This document shows, piece after piece, positions 33,050 through 45,012 of a stretch of 64,000 bases of DNA. Position numbers and translations under genes: made by a program. Position 1 is the stretch's first letter. Each line of letters starts with the position of its first letter. Location: positions 16,162,501 to 16,226,500 of the forward strand of contig NC_058196.1 in the NCBI RefSeq assembly GCF_907165205.1, read 5' to 3'. The DNA is from Coccinella septempunctata. Its lineage: Eukaryota; Arthropoda; Insecta; Coleoptera; Coccinellidae. The notes under the pieces were generated by a model that was not told where the DNA came from, made no database searches, and worked only from the letters and a program-made list of their open reading frames with translations.

Positions 33050-34015
33050 AATTTAAACTTCATCAGTTACCTTTGTAGCTCTTATGATCATTGCTCAAAT
33101 TTTTGAGTACCTTGAGATATCTTCTCTAAATACTATTTCACGGCAATGAAAAAATGTATTGGCTATGAATCTATATATTCCTATGAATCTGTCCCATATA
33201 TTTCACTATCTTGATATGCAGCTAATGTTGATTGTTGATCAAATTTATGGTCTTTCCTTTATTTTGATTACATAATCGTAAAGCATATGTCTGTTATTTA
33301 AAAAAGTGCTTCTTGGACAATTCATTCGAAAATAATGATGATAAATATGGATCCTGTTAGCAGTGTTAGCACTATTTCGGTTTAAGTTAGGTTGGTTATT
33401 AGATTATAATAGATAAAATTAAGTTAGGAAATTTAATATTAGGTTAGATAAGTTGAAGGTGTACAGTCTATATTCCATTTTGAAACTTCCCCCACCCCAT
33501 CAGAATATATGAACATTCTCAAGACATATTTTGATCCCTGTTGTTTCCTGTATTTTTGTAGATGTTGAAATTCTGATGAGCGACAAATAATTTGAAATAT
33601 CAGTAAGAATTCTCTCCTGGTGTCCGCTGTTCAATATTTTCGATATTTTTATATTTATTCAGATTTCTAGATTCCTGTAGAATTATTCGATGTTCGATAC
33701 CTTGTGAATGGAATCCACACTCCCCATTTGAACATTCCGAACTTGTTAACTCAACCAATGTAAAAAGTGTAAATAATTATAGGTATGAGAAATCAAGATT
33801 ATTGCTTCATTTATTGGAATTTCCAGATATATTCATCATTTGGCATATTATGTCAGCTAAGCTGTTATGAAATTCATGTATTGTTTGATCGATTCTTGGG
33901 TCGTCATTTCCCATAATGAAACTATTGAAATTCATCACGATAGAATCATATGCTAATGAACCTGAAATTTCGAGTTCAAATAGAAAAATTTCATAGACGC
34001 TGTGAATTTAACACA
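33050..34015. other. Wnt8-like 3' flank, no gene recognised
   Basis: AT-rich unique-looking DNA. TTAGG-like pentamers at 33385-33450 are interspersed and irregular, not a telomeric array. Confidence 0.45.
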
Positions 34016-34019
34016 TTAT

Positions 34020-35345
34020 TAGCGATGAGGAAAGCGTCTGCAGGGTCTCAAAGATGTAAAAAAAAATCGTCAGGTGTACATACTCGAGCGTGTCAGATTA
34101 AGATACTGTATATGCCCTACGTGTCTCTGATAATGAATTCATGCTTATCTGACAGTTTGCGCGGTGGGACTGGCTGTACGGAAGAGTTGAAAATGGTAAA
34201 AAAAAAAAATTTCTAGCGTGTCAGATTTTTGGAGAATATGCTAATTGGACCCAAAGGAAGCCACTTTTCAAGGGACTGACAATTTGGACGTGACGCAAGG
34301 TCACAGCGGTCCTTTGAAAATGTAAAGAAATAAAGGTTACTTGTACATACTCGAGCGTGTCAGATACTCATACAGATGTTTAATCTGGGTGTTGTAGACG
34401 TGTTGACCCATTAATCTGACACTAATCAGGGAGGGTTTTCTTAATCTGACACTTTGAAGATGATAAAAATCCCTTTTTTCGAATATTTTCCTTCCTAAAC
34501 CTCTAATCGTTTTTGTATTCATTATGAAAGTTGAAGATAATAAAATTCTACACAACTTTTGTGTGAAGCAAATTTACATACATACATCGCGATAAGGCCG
34601 AGAAGCTTAGCCACACATGCGAAAGGGCAAGGTCAATGTAGAATCCCAGTCTAATCTACAATTGTCAAAATGACAAGGTATTTCTATCTATTCACGAAAA
34701 TTTTAGTGTTATCTGTGACTGAACCTTAGAATGTACTATTTTCCAACGAGTGAATTTTCGCTTCAGCATGTATCGCTTAAAGCCTCGCATTAATCGGCAT
34801 ATATCTCAAGAACGTTTGAATGTAGAAAAATATGCTTGGGACAAAATTTGTAAAAACTGTTATGCTCTACAGCTTTTATAATGAATGCGAAAAAGATTTG
34901 AAGCCCAGGGAAGGAGATAATTCAAAAAAACCTTGTGACCTTTATGGCCAATTTTTATTGTTTCGGCTTGCTTAAACTGTCAGATTATATTTTTTCCCGT
35001 TATTCTTGAATCATTAGCTTCAAAATAGGAAAAAACGCCACCGCGCTCGAGAATGTACACGTGACGTTTTTTTTGCAACTTTGGCGCCCTCCCACACATT
35101 TTCGACACGCTTAAATTGTCAGATTAAGGGAATATATACTTTTCAACATGTAATTAACCACATATATCTTAATCTGACACGCTCGAGTATGTACAATGAT
35201 CGTTTTTTTTTACTATTCTGACAGGCTGTCCTAGACAATTCTCCCTTATATATAGCTCTAAATTTTGATAGAGGGTCCAAGGTATGTCCCCTTATATTAA
35301 TCTGACACGCTCCCGAATTTCCCTCTTCGGCTCCCCAACTATAGA
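34020..35345. mobile_element. Copy B of the motif-punctuated repeat family
   Basis: Reverse-complement counterpart of 29400-31090, longer at its left end. Boxes of the type ACTCGAGCGTGTCAGATTA occur near 34082, 34216, 34352, 35172 and 35302 (the last two inverted). GTCACGT or GCGTCACG boxes lie between. No ORF. Confidence 0.75.
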
Positions 35346-36063
35346 GAGTTGAAGTGCTGCCATGAACGTAAACGTTAACGTTATAATTGACATCTACGCA
35401 TGCTCATTCGTCAGTTTTTAACGTTAATGTTAGCGTCAGCTTTACGGCCTACGTAAACTAGCGGTCTCCCACGTATACCTTAAACATCGACGTACGTTAA
35501 CCGAACGTTAAACGAGTAGCACCGATGACTTGCGAATGGCCGAATTTTGACTGTTGAATGCAATTCTCAATAACCTCAAACAGTCATTGTTTATATTTCC
35601 CATGTATTTTCTCATAATGAATGAAAGTTATAGGAAATCAGCATTGATTTTAAAGTTATCAAAAGGATTTAGTTATGAAACTTCGTTATCAGATTACATT
35701 CAGTAAGGAAATGGCTGAAACTCAACTGCGATTCTCTTTTCTGTAACACTCAAACATTTCATTAATAATAAAATACTTTCAAGTTGAAAATTCTTTTTGT
35801 TATGCATAAAATCATTAGAACATCAATATTTCAAATATTATTCCAGCTGTCGAGGCTCAATATTAGATATTAGATAAAAGAGAGTTCCAGCAAAATGAAA
35901 TCAAAATCCAAATTGATAGGTTATGTTTAAAGTCTGACGTTTCATGATGGCAGCACTTCAACTCAAATTTCATTACAACATTACAATTTGATATATTTGA
36001 CGTTATTTGTCACGTTAACTTTTACGTTCAGGATAACGTTCTGTGCGCACTTCAACTCTCTAT
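35341..36063. mobile_element. TIR element with AACGTTA palindromes
   Basis: Left end TAGAGAGTTGAAGTGC; right end GCACTTCAACTCTCTA. Both subterminal regions carry AACGTTAACGTTA/ACGTTCAGGATAACGTT motifs. A second, partial relative (TTACGTTCAGGCTAACGTTC ... GCGCACTTC) lies at 36785-36930. Non-autonomous; no ORF. Confidence 0.75.
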
Positions 36064-37235
36064 TTACACTTGTATTTTCGTTGTAAAAACGAATCTGCAC
36101 ATATTTCAACACTATAGAAGGATTCGAAGGAGTACTTCTATTTTTCTTCAAGATAATTTTTGTTTGACACATTGTATTCGTGAGGAAGGCAATTCAATAT
36201 GATTTCAATAAAACACAGTTGATTGGCGAAATATTCAATATATTCAGTTGACTGAAAGGCAATTTTCACTATACTTGTGAAGAATATTTGAAGAACAGAC
36301 TAGAACAGATTAACATATTTCTGTTTCTTAATACATGCTCACAATTCACATTGCGTATTTTCAATACAGTTCCTTCATTGCTTAAATATTGCTGAAATTG
36401 CCATAAAACTGTTAGCTCTATCCGTCCCGAATGTTCATCTGATTTGGCTCTGCCTCAATTTCCAACAACAAAGGGTGATAGTCCAACAACACCGAATTCT
36501 TAGCTGTAGTTCTCGATTGTCCATACAAAAAACTGAACGACATGTTCAATGAATGAATATTGTACGACCTTTCTCGAAAGTAACACATTTTCACACACGA
36601 ATAATCGCTTATAAATACAGCACATTCGCAAGTCGTAGGGAATGCATTCAAATTTTTTTCAAATATCATTTGACAACTGTCAATTCCTAAACGGCGCTAC
36701 CTACAGTGGGAAAAACGAAACTTATCTCTTATTTTCAAAGCGGGAAAAACAAAATCTAATCAGTGCATACACCATGTTTTTAGACATCTTAGTTTACGTT
36801 CAGGCTAACGTTCTGTGCGCACTTCAATTCTCTTATATATATAATCTTTGACGTAAACGTTATAACTGACGTTATTTCTCAATTTAACCTTTACGTTCAG
36901 GCTAACGTCTTGTGCGCACTTCTCTCTCAACCCTCTATTACTACTTCAACCTTCAAAGTTCTATAATCTTAGCTCCGTTTGATGTTCAGTGAATCCAATC
37001 CAGAACATTAGAAACTACAGACATTTGAAATTGTTATTCGAGTTTTTTTTAGGAATAAAAGCGCAAAATTGCAAGGGCGATAATGAAATTCAAACATTAC
37101 AATAAGCAAACTCAAAGGAAACGATTGCGAAAATTGTGCCGCATCAGAGATTCATGTTTGTACCATATTTATATCTATTATACCAATATTGTCGAATATA
37201 GGTTAGAATAGATTTTATGCATCCCGTTATGATTC
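36064..37235. other. Intergenic DNA with repeat fragments
   Basis: No gene. It contains two tandem end fragments of the AACGTT element (36785-36930). The remainder shows nothing recognisable. Confidence 0.45.
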
Positions 37236-37239
37236 GCAT

Positions 37240-38880
37240 GCTCCTATTGAGTTGCACGTCCACCGGTCCACCTTTAGAAACATGGTGGCTGCTCATCCAT
37301 ACCGCAGCCCCGTATTAAGCCGCGCTGAAGACGAGGTCTATTGCCGAGCATCGCAGAGTTTCGGCGGCCGTACCCATGAAGTTCCGCATAGCTTTTCCAG
37401 AATATTATTCCTCGTTTGAATTTTTGCAGCCGTGTTCTCTAGATGTTTTTATCCAATGTAATACCCAGGTATTTGGAATTCGGGTTATATCTAAGATCAA
37501 AGGCGTTCACCTTTCCAAAATATTTCAGGCTCATGGTTGGCCTGTTTATTATTTAAGTGAAAGAAGAACACTCAGTTTTGCTGGGGACTTGGGACTAGTC
37601 TTCATTCTTTATAATAGGTGTCCACAGCTTCGAGATCTTTTTCCAATATTCTCTCACGAGATTTATGTTTCAAGCTTCCTACTGGGGATGACATTCAGGA
37701 ATTTATAGAGCAAACCCTCCCTCCATACTATATCATAGGCAGCTGTTAAGTCTATTTTTGCTCTTTTAAATTAATTAGCCTGTCTACTCGTGTTTAGGAT
37801 GTCAGTGTAAAATTTTGATAAACGCTCTCTACCATAGGGGACACAGTTGATGAGAAACTCAATGTGGACTCCATCAAAACCCTGGCGCTTTTCCTGCTTT
37901 TAGGCTGAGAGTCGCTTCATACACCACATATCACCTGGCGTCAAGGAAACCCAGAAGATCATCAGCTATCTCTGGGTCACCCTCGATCATCAGCTATCTC
38001 TGGGTCACCACTATCAGAGAAATCCCGAAACAGCCGTTCACTTTGCTCAGACCATCCAGGTATATACTCTTTGCGGTAGCCCCTCGGGATGTGTTTCTGA
38101 GCAGTAGCAATAACTGCACCGACGAATCTGTTTTAATTGTCGGCTACAGATAGGATCCAACCAAGGCCTTTGTCCAGGCCTGCTCTGAAAGAACTCCAAT
38201 GCGCTTTTTGAAAGTTCCATCTAGGTTTTGGGAAAGTTTTGATTATGGGGATCTGTATGCCTATTTCAAGAATAACTGGGCGGTGCTGGTTGCTGGTTCT
38301 TGGGAAATTCCCTCAGGATACATCTGGGCACTGAGAGAGGCTGACCTTTCTCGCCAGCAGACACAAAAGCCAGATCAGGATTTGATTCTGTATTCCAGAT
38401 ACGAAATTTAAATGAGTTCCTTTCTTTAGCGTCAAATACTAGATGGAGGTTGTGCTGTTCTGTCCATCCAAGAAGATCGCCGTTATTATCGATTTCTCGT
38501 TATCTCCAGTTACTGTGGTGACTTCAATATATTGAAGTCTCCTGCATATATCGGTGGAGGATTTCATTGCACCAGGGGATTACAGGGGGTTTGTAGATAT
38601 TGACAACGTGGAGTTCTCCAACACTTACAACGATCTTATGGGTGTTCTCAAATATGCAAGTATCTACCAGCTTTACATTGTCGATATCGTTTCGGGCATA
38701 AGTTGCCATGGCATAGCTGTGGTGGTATATTATTCCGATTATGTCATAACCTGGTATTTGTGCTCTTTTTTTTATTTGAGTTTTTCGCTACTCCTTTCAC
38801 TGCTCAATAATTTCAAAGCACCAGTGCAGTGCATCGTTGAATTCGGGACCGAATATAAGTCCCGAATTTAATGACGTCAC
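37240..38880 (-). pseudogene. Degenerate Jockey-like LINE (endonuclease + RT)
   Basis: Minus-strand fragments appear in the expected order. Endonuclease (38709-38524): ATYARNDIDNVKLVDTC, VVSVGELHVVNIYKPP. RT (about 37780-37690): IDLTAAYDIVWREGLLYKFL. RT thumb (about 37490-37420): SKYLGITLDKN. C-terminal tail (about 37340-37240), related to the SAEYCAPVW...VD.QLN..MRIITG region. Many frameshifts and stops make it an old dead copy. Confidence 0.8.
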
Positions 38881-39069
38881 TCCAGACTGGACACGAGTCC
38901 CAAGTCGGGACTCTAGTCACTGACCATTTTTAATGTGGTTACTGGTTAAATCGTCTAAGCGAGGACTCAACTTCTATAAAAAAATTAGGTATCGGCACTT
39001 CATTGTAAATGATCCAGGATAAAGACTTTGCTATTACAACTCGCAGTAGAGCAAAATAAAAATATGTAA

Positions 39070-39363
39070 TTTTAAACTTAAAACAGATTAGGTATACGAT
39101 TTTCACGAAATGAGTTTTTAAACCACGACACGTGTTTCACTATCAATAGCATCTTCAGGTGGGTGAAGGGTAAACTGAAATATTTGGTACCGAAACAAAA
39201 ATCAAAGTCAAAAAAAGTCAAATGCTTGTTTATATATTTTAGTTTCGGTACAAAATATTTCAGTTTACCTTCACCCACCTGAAGATGCTATTGTCATAGC
39301 AAAACACGTGTCGTGGAGTAAAAACTCATTTTGTGAAAATCGTATAATTTGTTTCAAGTTCAA
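39070..39363. repeat. Foldback MITE
   Basis: About 130-bp arms: TATACGATTTTCACGAAATG ... GGTGGGTGAAGGG... on the left and its reverse complement ending ...AAATCGTATAATTTGTTTC on the right. The ACGACACGTGTTT box is conserved in both arms. Confidence 0.85.
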
Positions 39364-39423
39364 TTATGGATAAAGAAGATTCAAGTCGTGCAGACAATAA
39401 TCGAATTCTGAAAAAGTACACCT

Positions 39424-39535
39424 CCGGGCAGCATTCGAACCCGCAACCCCCTTGATTACCGATCAAGTGCTCTTACCACAGATTACAGAGTAGTTGGCTC
39501 TTACCAACCGAGCTAGCAGAAGACACGGCTTCCAT
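39424..39535 (-). ncRNA. tRNA-like pseudogene or SINE head (Thr-GGT-like)
   Basis: The minus strand shows a D-arm (TAGCTCGGTTGGTAAGAGC), an anticodon arm (CTTGATCGGTAATCAAG, loop TCGGTAA) and a TTCGAA T-loop. A 28-base segment that repeats GGTAAGAGC is inserted after the D-arm. Position 33 would be C, and the T-stem is mispaired. It is therefore a tRNA relic, not a working tRNA. Confidence 0.5.
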
Positions 39536-39635
39536 CCATGTTGACCTCGGTGTTGACGGTCCCTATGGACGATATATGCTTTTAATCCGCCATGTTATTT
39601 CAAAATTTCCTAATCATCGCCACTGTCCTATTATA

Positions 39636-42160
39636 CAGGGTCTTTCACGAGGAACTTCACCCATATTTATACGGGAAACTACTGAACGTATTTTCATGAC
39701 ATTCAGCACTTATAAGTATTTCACGATGCTGATGAAATCTAAAATATTTTCAAGGCATGAGCACCTCCGGTTTTTCCGGAAATGACGTCAACTTCCGTTT
39801 TTCAAATTAGAACATTATTTTTTTATTGCAGAAATAGATTCCTTAGAAAATTTCAAGTTATTTTGATGTAACATTTTTCAGTTTTGGTTGGAAAATTCTC
39901 TCTAAGTGGAAAAATTCGAAAAAAAAATCGAAAATATAGCTCCGCTGAAACAAGAATAACTTCGAAGTTTTTGGATTTAAAATTTTCATTTTTGGAATTT
40001 TTCAAGATGTAAGATTGATGTATCCACTTTAAAAATCGAAATCGCGATTCATGATACAGGGGGTGAAAAAATCGCTTTCAAAGTTAGGGATGACAAAATC
40101 GTGAAAAATCAATTTTTTCAAATTAGAACCCCATTTTTTTATGGCAGATATTGAATCTACGTTAAAAAATAATGTGAGTGTATGCATCACACCCTTTCCC
40201 TAAAGTGGATATTTTCTGAGTTATTCACAAAAAAACTGTTTTTCGTCTTGAATTTTCAGCTATTTCTTTTCCCTTCACGCCAAAAAGATGAAATTTTCAG
40301 GAACTGTTACTTAAACCATGTTTTAGATTTTACTACCCTAATATGCAAGAGAAAAAAGTTACAGGTTGTTCCTGAATAGATGGCGAATTTTGATTCGAAT
40401 TTGTATCGGAAACCTCTTTATTTCAACTAATCGGCCATATCGGTTATCTCTCCAGTGATAAATAAATAATTCCTTATGAACCATATGCAAAAACTTACCA
40501 TGTTTTACATTCTTTTTTTTATGATAGATATCATTAATTACATCTGCCAAATTCCTCTTTATTCAGTAGCATTTTTGTGTTTACTATTAATTTGGTGATA
40601 ATTCGTATTAAGTTATAAAATCGATCACTATGCCTAATTTTACCAATGAAGATTATTTAAATCTCATTCTACTTCATGAGGAATGTAATAAAGTTGTAGA
40701 TAGAACGATTCGACTGTTCATTGAGAGGTTTCCTGACCGACCCAGACCAACGAGAGATACCATTAACAGAACCATGACAAACTTGAGAAATGTCGGATCT
40801 TTCGTTAAGAAAACTATACACAGAGAAAAAAGTGTAGTAGAAGATGAGAACAACGAAATAACAGTTCTTGCATATTTTCGTGTGAATCCTCAAAATTCTC
40901 TCAAAGATGCCGAGATTGATCTGGGATTATCTCAATCGAGTGTTTGGAGAATATTAAAAAAACATGAAATGCACCCATATAAATTCAAATTCAATAGGGT
41001 ACAGCATTTGAAGGAAACTGATTTCGTCAGGAGAACAGAGTTTTGCGAAGCTATGATGATTCGATTTCAAGAGAATGAAAACTTTTTGGACAGATGAATC
41101 TAAATTCACAAAGAATGGTTCTTTCAATAGGCATAACAGTCATTATTGGGATGAAGAGAACAACCACCACTTCAGACAATGGAACATTCACTGATAAAGA
41201 GGACTGCATAGAACGAGTCAGAAATGCGTTCAGGTTTGTTTAGATTTTTAAATTCATAATTTTGAAACTCAATTTGGTTTTTGAACACTTTTGCAGATCT
41301 CTTCCTCCCGATGAAATAAGAAGAGCAACGCACGAAGCATTCCTGAGACGTATAAATAAATGTCTAGAAATTAACGGTCAAAACTTTGAGCATCTTCTCT
41401 AGTTATAACTGCGAGAGTTTGCCATGGTTCTCCTAATAGTAACTTGAAGTCGGTTTCAAGAAGGGGTGAAAAATCTACAGCATGGTTCAAATAACAGTTC
41501 CTGAAAATTTCATCTTTTTGGCGTGAAGGGAAAAGAAATAGCTGAAAATTCAAGACGAAAAACAGTTTTTTGTGAATAACTCATAAAATATCCATTTTAG
41601 GGCAAGGGTGTGATGCATACACTCACATTATTTTTTAACGTAGCCATATCTGCCATAAAAAAATGGGGTTCTAATTTGAAAAAATTGATTTTTCACGATT
41701 TTGTCATCCCTAACTTTGAAAGCGATTTTTTCACCCCCTGTATCATGAATCGCGATTTCGATTTTTAAAGTGGATGCATCAATCTTACATCTTGAAAAAT
41801 CCCAAAAATGAAAATTTTCCATCCAAAAACCTCGAAGTTATTCTTGTTTTAGCGGAGCTCTATTTTCGATTTTTTTTCGAATTTTCCCGCTCAGAGAGAA
41901 TTTTCCAACCAAAACTGAAAAATGTTACATCAAAATAACTTGAAATTTTCTAAGGAATCTATTTCTGCAATAAAAAAATTGTGTTCTAATTTGAAAAACG
42001 GAAGTTGACGTCATTTCCGGAAAAACCGGAGGTGCTCATGCCTTGAAAATATTTCAGATTTCATCAGCATCGTGAAATACTTATAAGTGCTGAATTTCAT
42101 GAAAATACGTTCAGTAGTTTCCCGTATAAATATGGGTGAGGTTCCTCGTGAAAGACCCTG
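39636..42160 (+). mobile_element. Mariner-like transposon with about 700-bp TIRs
   Basis: Begins CAGGGTCTTTCACGAGGAAC and ends ...CGTGAAAGACCCTG, with TA on both sides. Left arm 39636 to about 40330 and right arm about 41466-42160 are inverted copies with few differences. Between them is a decayed transposase gene. It is the likely parent of the MITE at 521-1015. Confidence 0.92.
40630..41401 (+). pseudogene. Mariner-family transposase, internally deleted, with an intron
   Basis: The N-terminal frame (40630-41097) starts MPNFTNEDYLNLILLHEECN (same DUF4817-like head as the gene at 10214) and reaches the RVQHLKETDF region. A frameshift at about 41095 leads into WTDESKFTKNGSFNRHNSH, the first catalytic Asp. 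The segment with the second and third acidic residues is missing. The C-terminal part (CIERVRNAF | RSLPPDEIRRATHEAFLRR, ending FEHLL) is split by a 65-bp GT-AG intron at 41232-41296. It cannot encode active transposase. Confidence 0.85.
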
Positions 42161-42169
42161 TATAGGTAC

Positions 42170-42905
42170 TCACAGATTACAAAGGAGAACTGTGCTGCCT
42201 ATACTGAACCAGAAACCATTTGTTAGTAGGGGTCTCCTTGCGAATGTTCGCAAGGGTTAGGGCAAAGATTATAGAGTTAGGTCTACTCTATAATCTTTGG
42301 GTTAGGGATTGTTAGTTACGTTGACTTTCAGTGATCATCAACCAATTTTTGAGAGCTTCAAATAAAGATCTCGCTGTGACATAATGTATATGAAAAAGAA
42401 GGAAGTGGAAGAGATGTCTACCTCATATGAATCATTTAAAAAAAAACCTATGTGGATTTTGACGTCGAGAATTTTTTATTATTTTGTAATAACGAAATGA
42501 CAGAAATCAAGGATGTCTTCAAAAGCAAACGAGGCTTCGATGACCCAGTCAGATTCAAGTTTGTGGTCTGAGATGCGCTACGGAAGAACAGCTCCAAATA
42601 CACCAACCAGCTCAGTGCAAAATAAAAGATGGCTCTCTAGTTGAAGAAATATTTGGTGCCGTAACATTTAACTGTGTTGTTCGAATCAAAGATTATCGAG
42701 TCACCTTACTCTATAATCTTTGGTTCGGATCAGAGACAACCTTTTGTTCGGATAAAGCAAAAGCAGAGACTCTTTTCCTTCCTCTAAATCCTCTATAGAA
42801 TAAAGCATAGAGAAAGGGATGTCTCTGGGATAAAGTGTCCGAACCAAAAAGATATACCTATAGTCTATCCAAATCCGAGAGGCTAGCGTAAACAAACTGA
42901 CTAAC
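42170..42905. other. Spacer with a recurrent AAAGATTATAGAG palindrome
   Basis: AAAGATTATAGAGTTAGG ... CTATAATCTTT forms a short palindrome at 42264-42299. Related forms occur at 42687-42720 and 59855-59889. A GTTCGGA inverted pair spans about 42724-42842. No gene. Confidence 0.5.
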
Positions 42906-43062
42906 GCGTGATCTTATTTGAGGTACTCCTCTTATTGTTCAAAGCGTTTGATTCATTGATTGTATGCGAATTGTTGTGCAGAACTGCAGAGGTCATTCAT
43001 TGCTTTTTCTTTCGTAAATTGGTTTATAGTTGTAGCAAGTTATTCAAGTTACAAGCATTTAC

Positions 43063-44788
43063 GATAATGTCAAGATTGTCAAGTACTGATACTGCTGAGG
43101 AATCGCGTGTTGACTTAAGTCCTTCAAAAAAGAGACGTCTGAAACGACACTTCAGTGCCGAGATAAAAGAAATGATTTTGAATACTGATAAAATTGAGAT
43201 TATTCAAAATGCAGGAATGTGTTTAAAGGACGTAGAACTCCGAGTTGCTGAGAGACTTGGCATTGGAGCTCGAAGTGTTAGGAGAATTATTTCCGAATAC
43301 ATAAATCCCGGCAACAAATCAAAATCGGACCACCAAATGGGAGTCCCTCTCAGATTTCGATAAAAATGTAATACGGCGAAAAGTTCACGAGTTTTTCTTC
43401 AGAAATGAACACCCGACTATAGAGAAAGTATTAAAAATAGTTAATGAAGACTCGAACTTGCCAAATTTTAAGAAGAGTACCTTCCCTATAATATTGAAAA
43501 AACTTAATTTCAAATATGGACGTCGCCAACGCAACAGTTTTTTAATGGACCGTGACGACATTAAATGTTGGAGAAGAAACTATCTCACGAAAATTAGGGC
43601 CTTCCGTGATGAAAACAGGAAGATTTACTACTTGGATGAAACTTGGGTAAATGCCGGTCATACTAAATCCAAAGTGTGGACCGATGAAACAGTTACATCT
43701 TCTCGGCAAGCGTTACTAGCTGGACTATCTACTAGATTAAAAAATCCGTCTGGTAAGGTCTTGAATTTTGAGTTTAACCCTCGGTTTCATAAAACTTGAT
43801 CAGAGAATCAACGATCGATTGACGGATGAACGTCAATTAGTTTTCAGTCGATATTTTGGTCATAAGCATTCTGAATATCATTTTTGCACCAAATAATTAT
43901 CTATACACGCCCATTTAATGATTCTCAACTGCTACTCCTCCAATATATTCGGAAATATGAAAGTTTCAATGATTTCCTTCGGGAAATCGAATGCCAAATC
44001 GTTGATCGAGCAATCAAAGTTTTGTGAAACTTGATGTAAGTACCTTTTTGGTGGAAAACAATTTCAACATTCTTTTTCAAATGAAGTGAATATATGTTTC
44101 CAGGCAAACGGCAAAGAATTATAGTGTGTCATATTGGCAGTGACACTGGTTTTTTAACTGGAGGACTCTGGACTTTCCAATCCAAAAAAACTGGTGACTA
44201 CCATGAAGAAATGGGTGGTCAGTCCTTCGAAAAGTGGTTCGAGGGTATACTTCCTAAATTGGAGGAAAATTCTATAGTAGTTTTAGATAATGCTCCTTAC
44301 CATTCAAGGAAAATGGAAAAAATTCCTAATTCATAATTCAGAAAGAGTGATACCCAACAATGGTTGAGGGAGAAAAATATATTGATTTCACCCCTGACCT
44401 CATAAAAGCGCAATTGTTGCAGATAGTCAGGCAGAACAAAGAAAACTTTGAAAAATACATCGTGGATGAAACCGCAAAGGCCCAAAATATTACTGTACTT
44501 AGATTACCGCCCTACCACTGCGAACTGAACCCTATTGAGTTGATTTGGGCCGATGTCAAGAATTTTGTGGCAGATAAAAACACCACATTTAAAATGGCTG
44601 ACGTCCAAAATCTTTTTCAAGAGGCTCTCTCACGGGTTACTTCCGAAAGATGGAGAAAGTGCGTGGAACATGTCAAACAAAAAGTTGAGGTAGACATGTG
44701 GAAACTGGATAATATTATGGATGATATAACACCAGTCATCGTCAACTTAGAAGAAAGTTCTGCATCTTCTGACGACACTACGGGCTAG
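43063..44788 (+). pseudogene. IS630/Tc1-mariner transposase (DD82E type), intron-containing
   Basis: Starts MSRLSSTDTAEESRVD at 43066. Helix-turn-helix region (LRVAERLGIGARSVRRIISE), then a frameshift near 43335, then FFFRNEHPTIEKVLKIV and KIYYLDETWVNAGHT (first D). A GT-AG intron at 43754-44101 joins NPSG to KRQRIIVCHIGS in frame. Next come VVLDNAPYHS (second D), an in-frame stop near 44334, a 2-bp insertion near 44378, and LPPYHCELNPIELIWA (E). My count of residues between the last D and E is 82, matching the spacing reported for DD82E (Sailor-type) elements. Possible TIRs GGCTAGCGTAAAC near 42880 and (reverse) GGCCAGCCGTAAAC near 45018 are weak. Confidence 0.8.
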
Positions 44789-45012
44789 TCACTTTTACAA
44801 ACATTGTTACACATTTACATACATAGTATGTATTAAAGTGGGAACTTTAGATTAATTGTTCATTACTGAGACTCGTAGATAAGCATACATATTTTTCACC
44901 GGAACTGGAACACTCAAAAAGTTTCAAAATATAACGCTCTCGGAATTAAATTTATTAGTACACCTCTGCGTTATCACGTTCTTGACGCGTGCTGCAATGT
45001 TTACGGCTGGCC

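Noticed and set aside
33385..33450. TTAGG-like pentamers suggesting an interstitial insect telomere repeat
   Set aside because: The pentamers are spaced irregularly and mixed with other sequence; there is no tandem array.
36785..36930. Regulatory element made of AACGTT boxes
   Set aside because: Better explained as an end fragment of the TIR element at 35341-36063.
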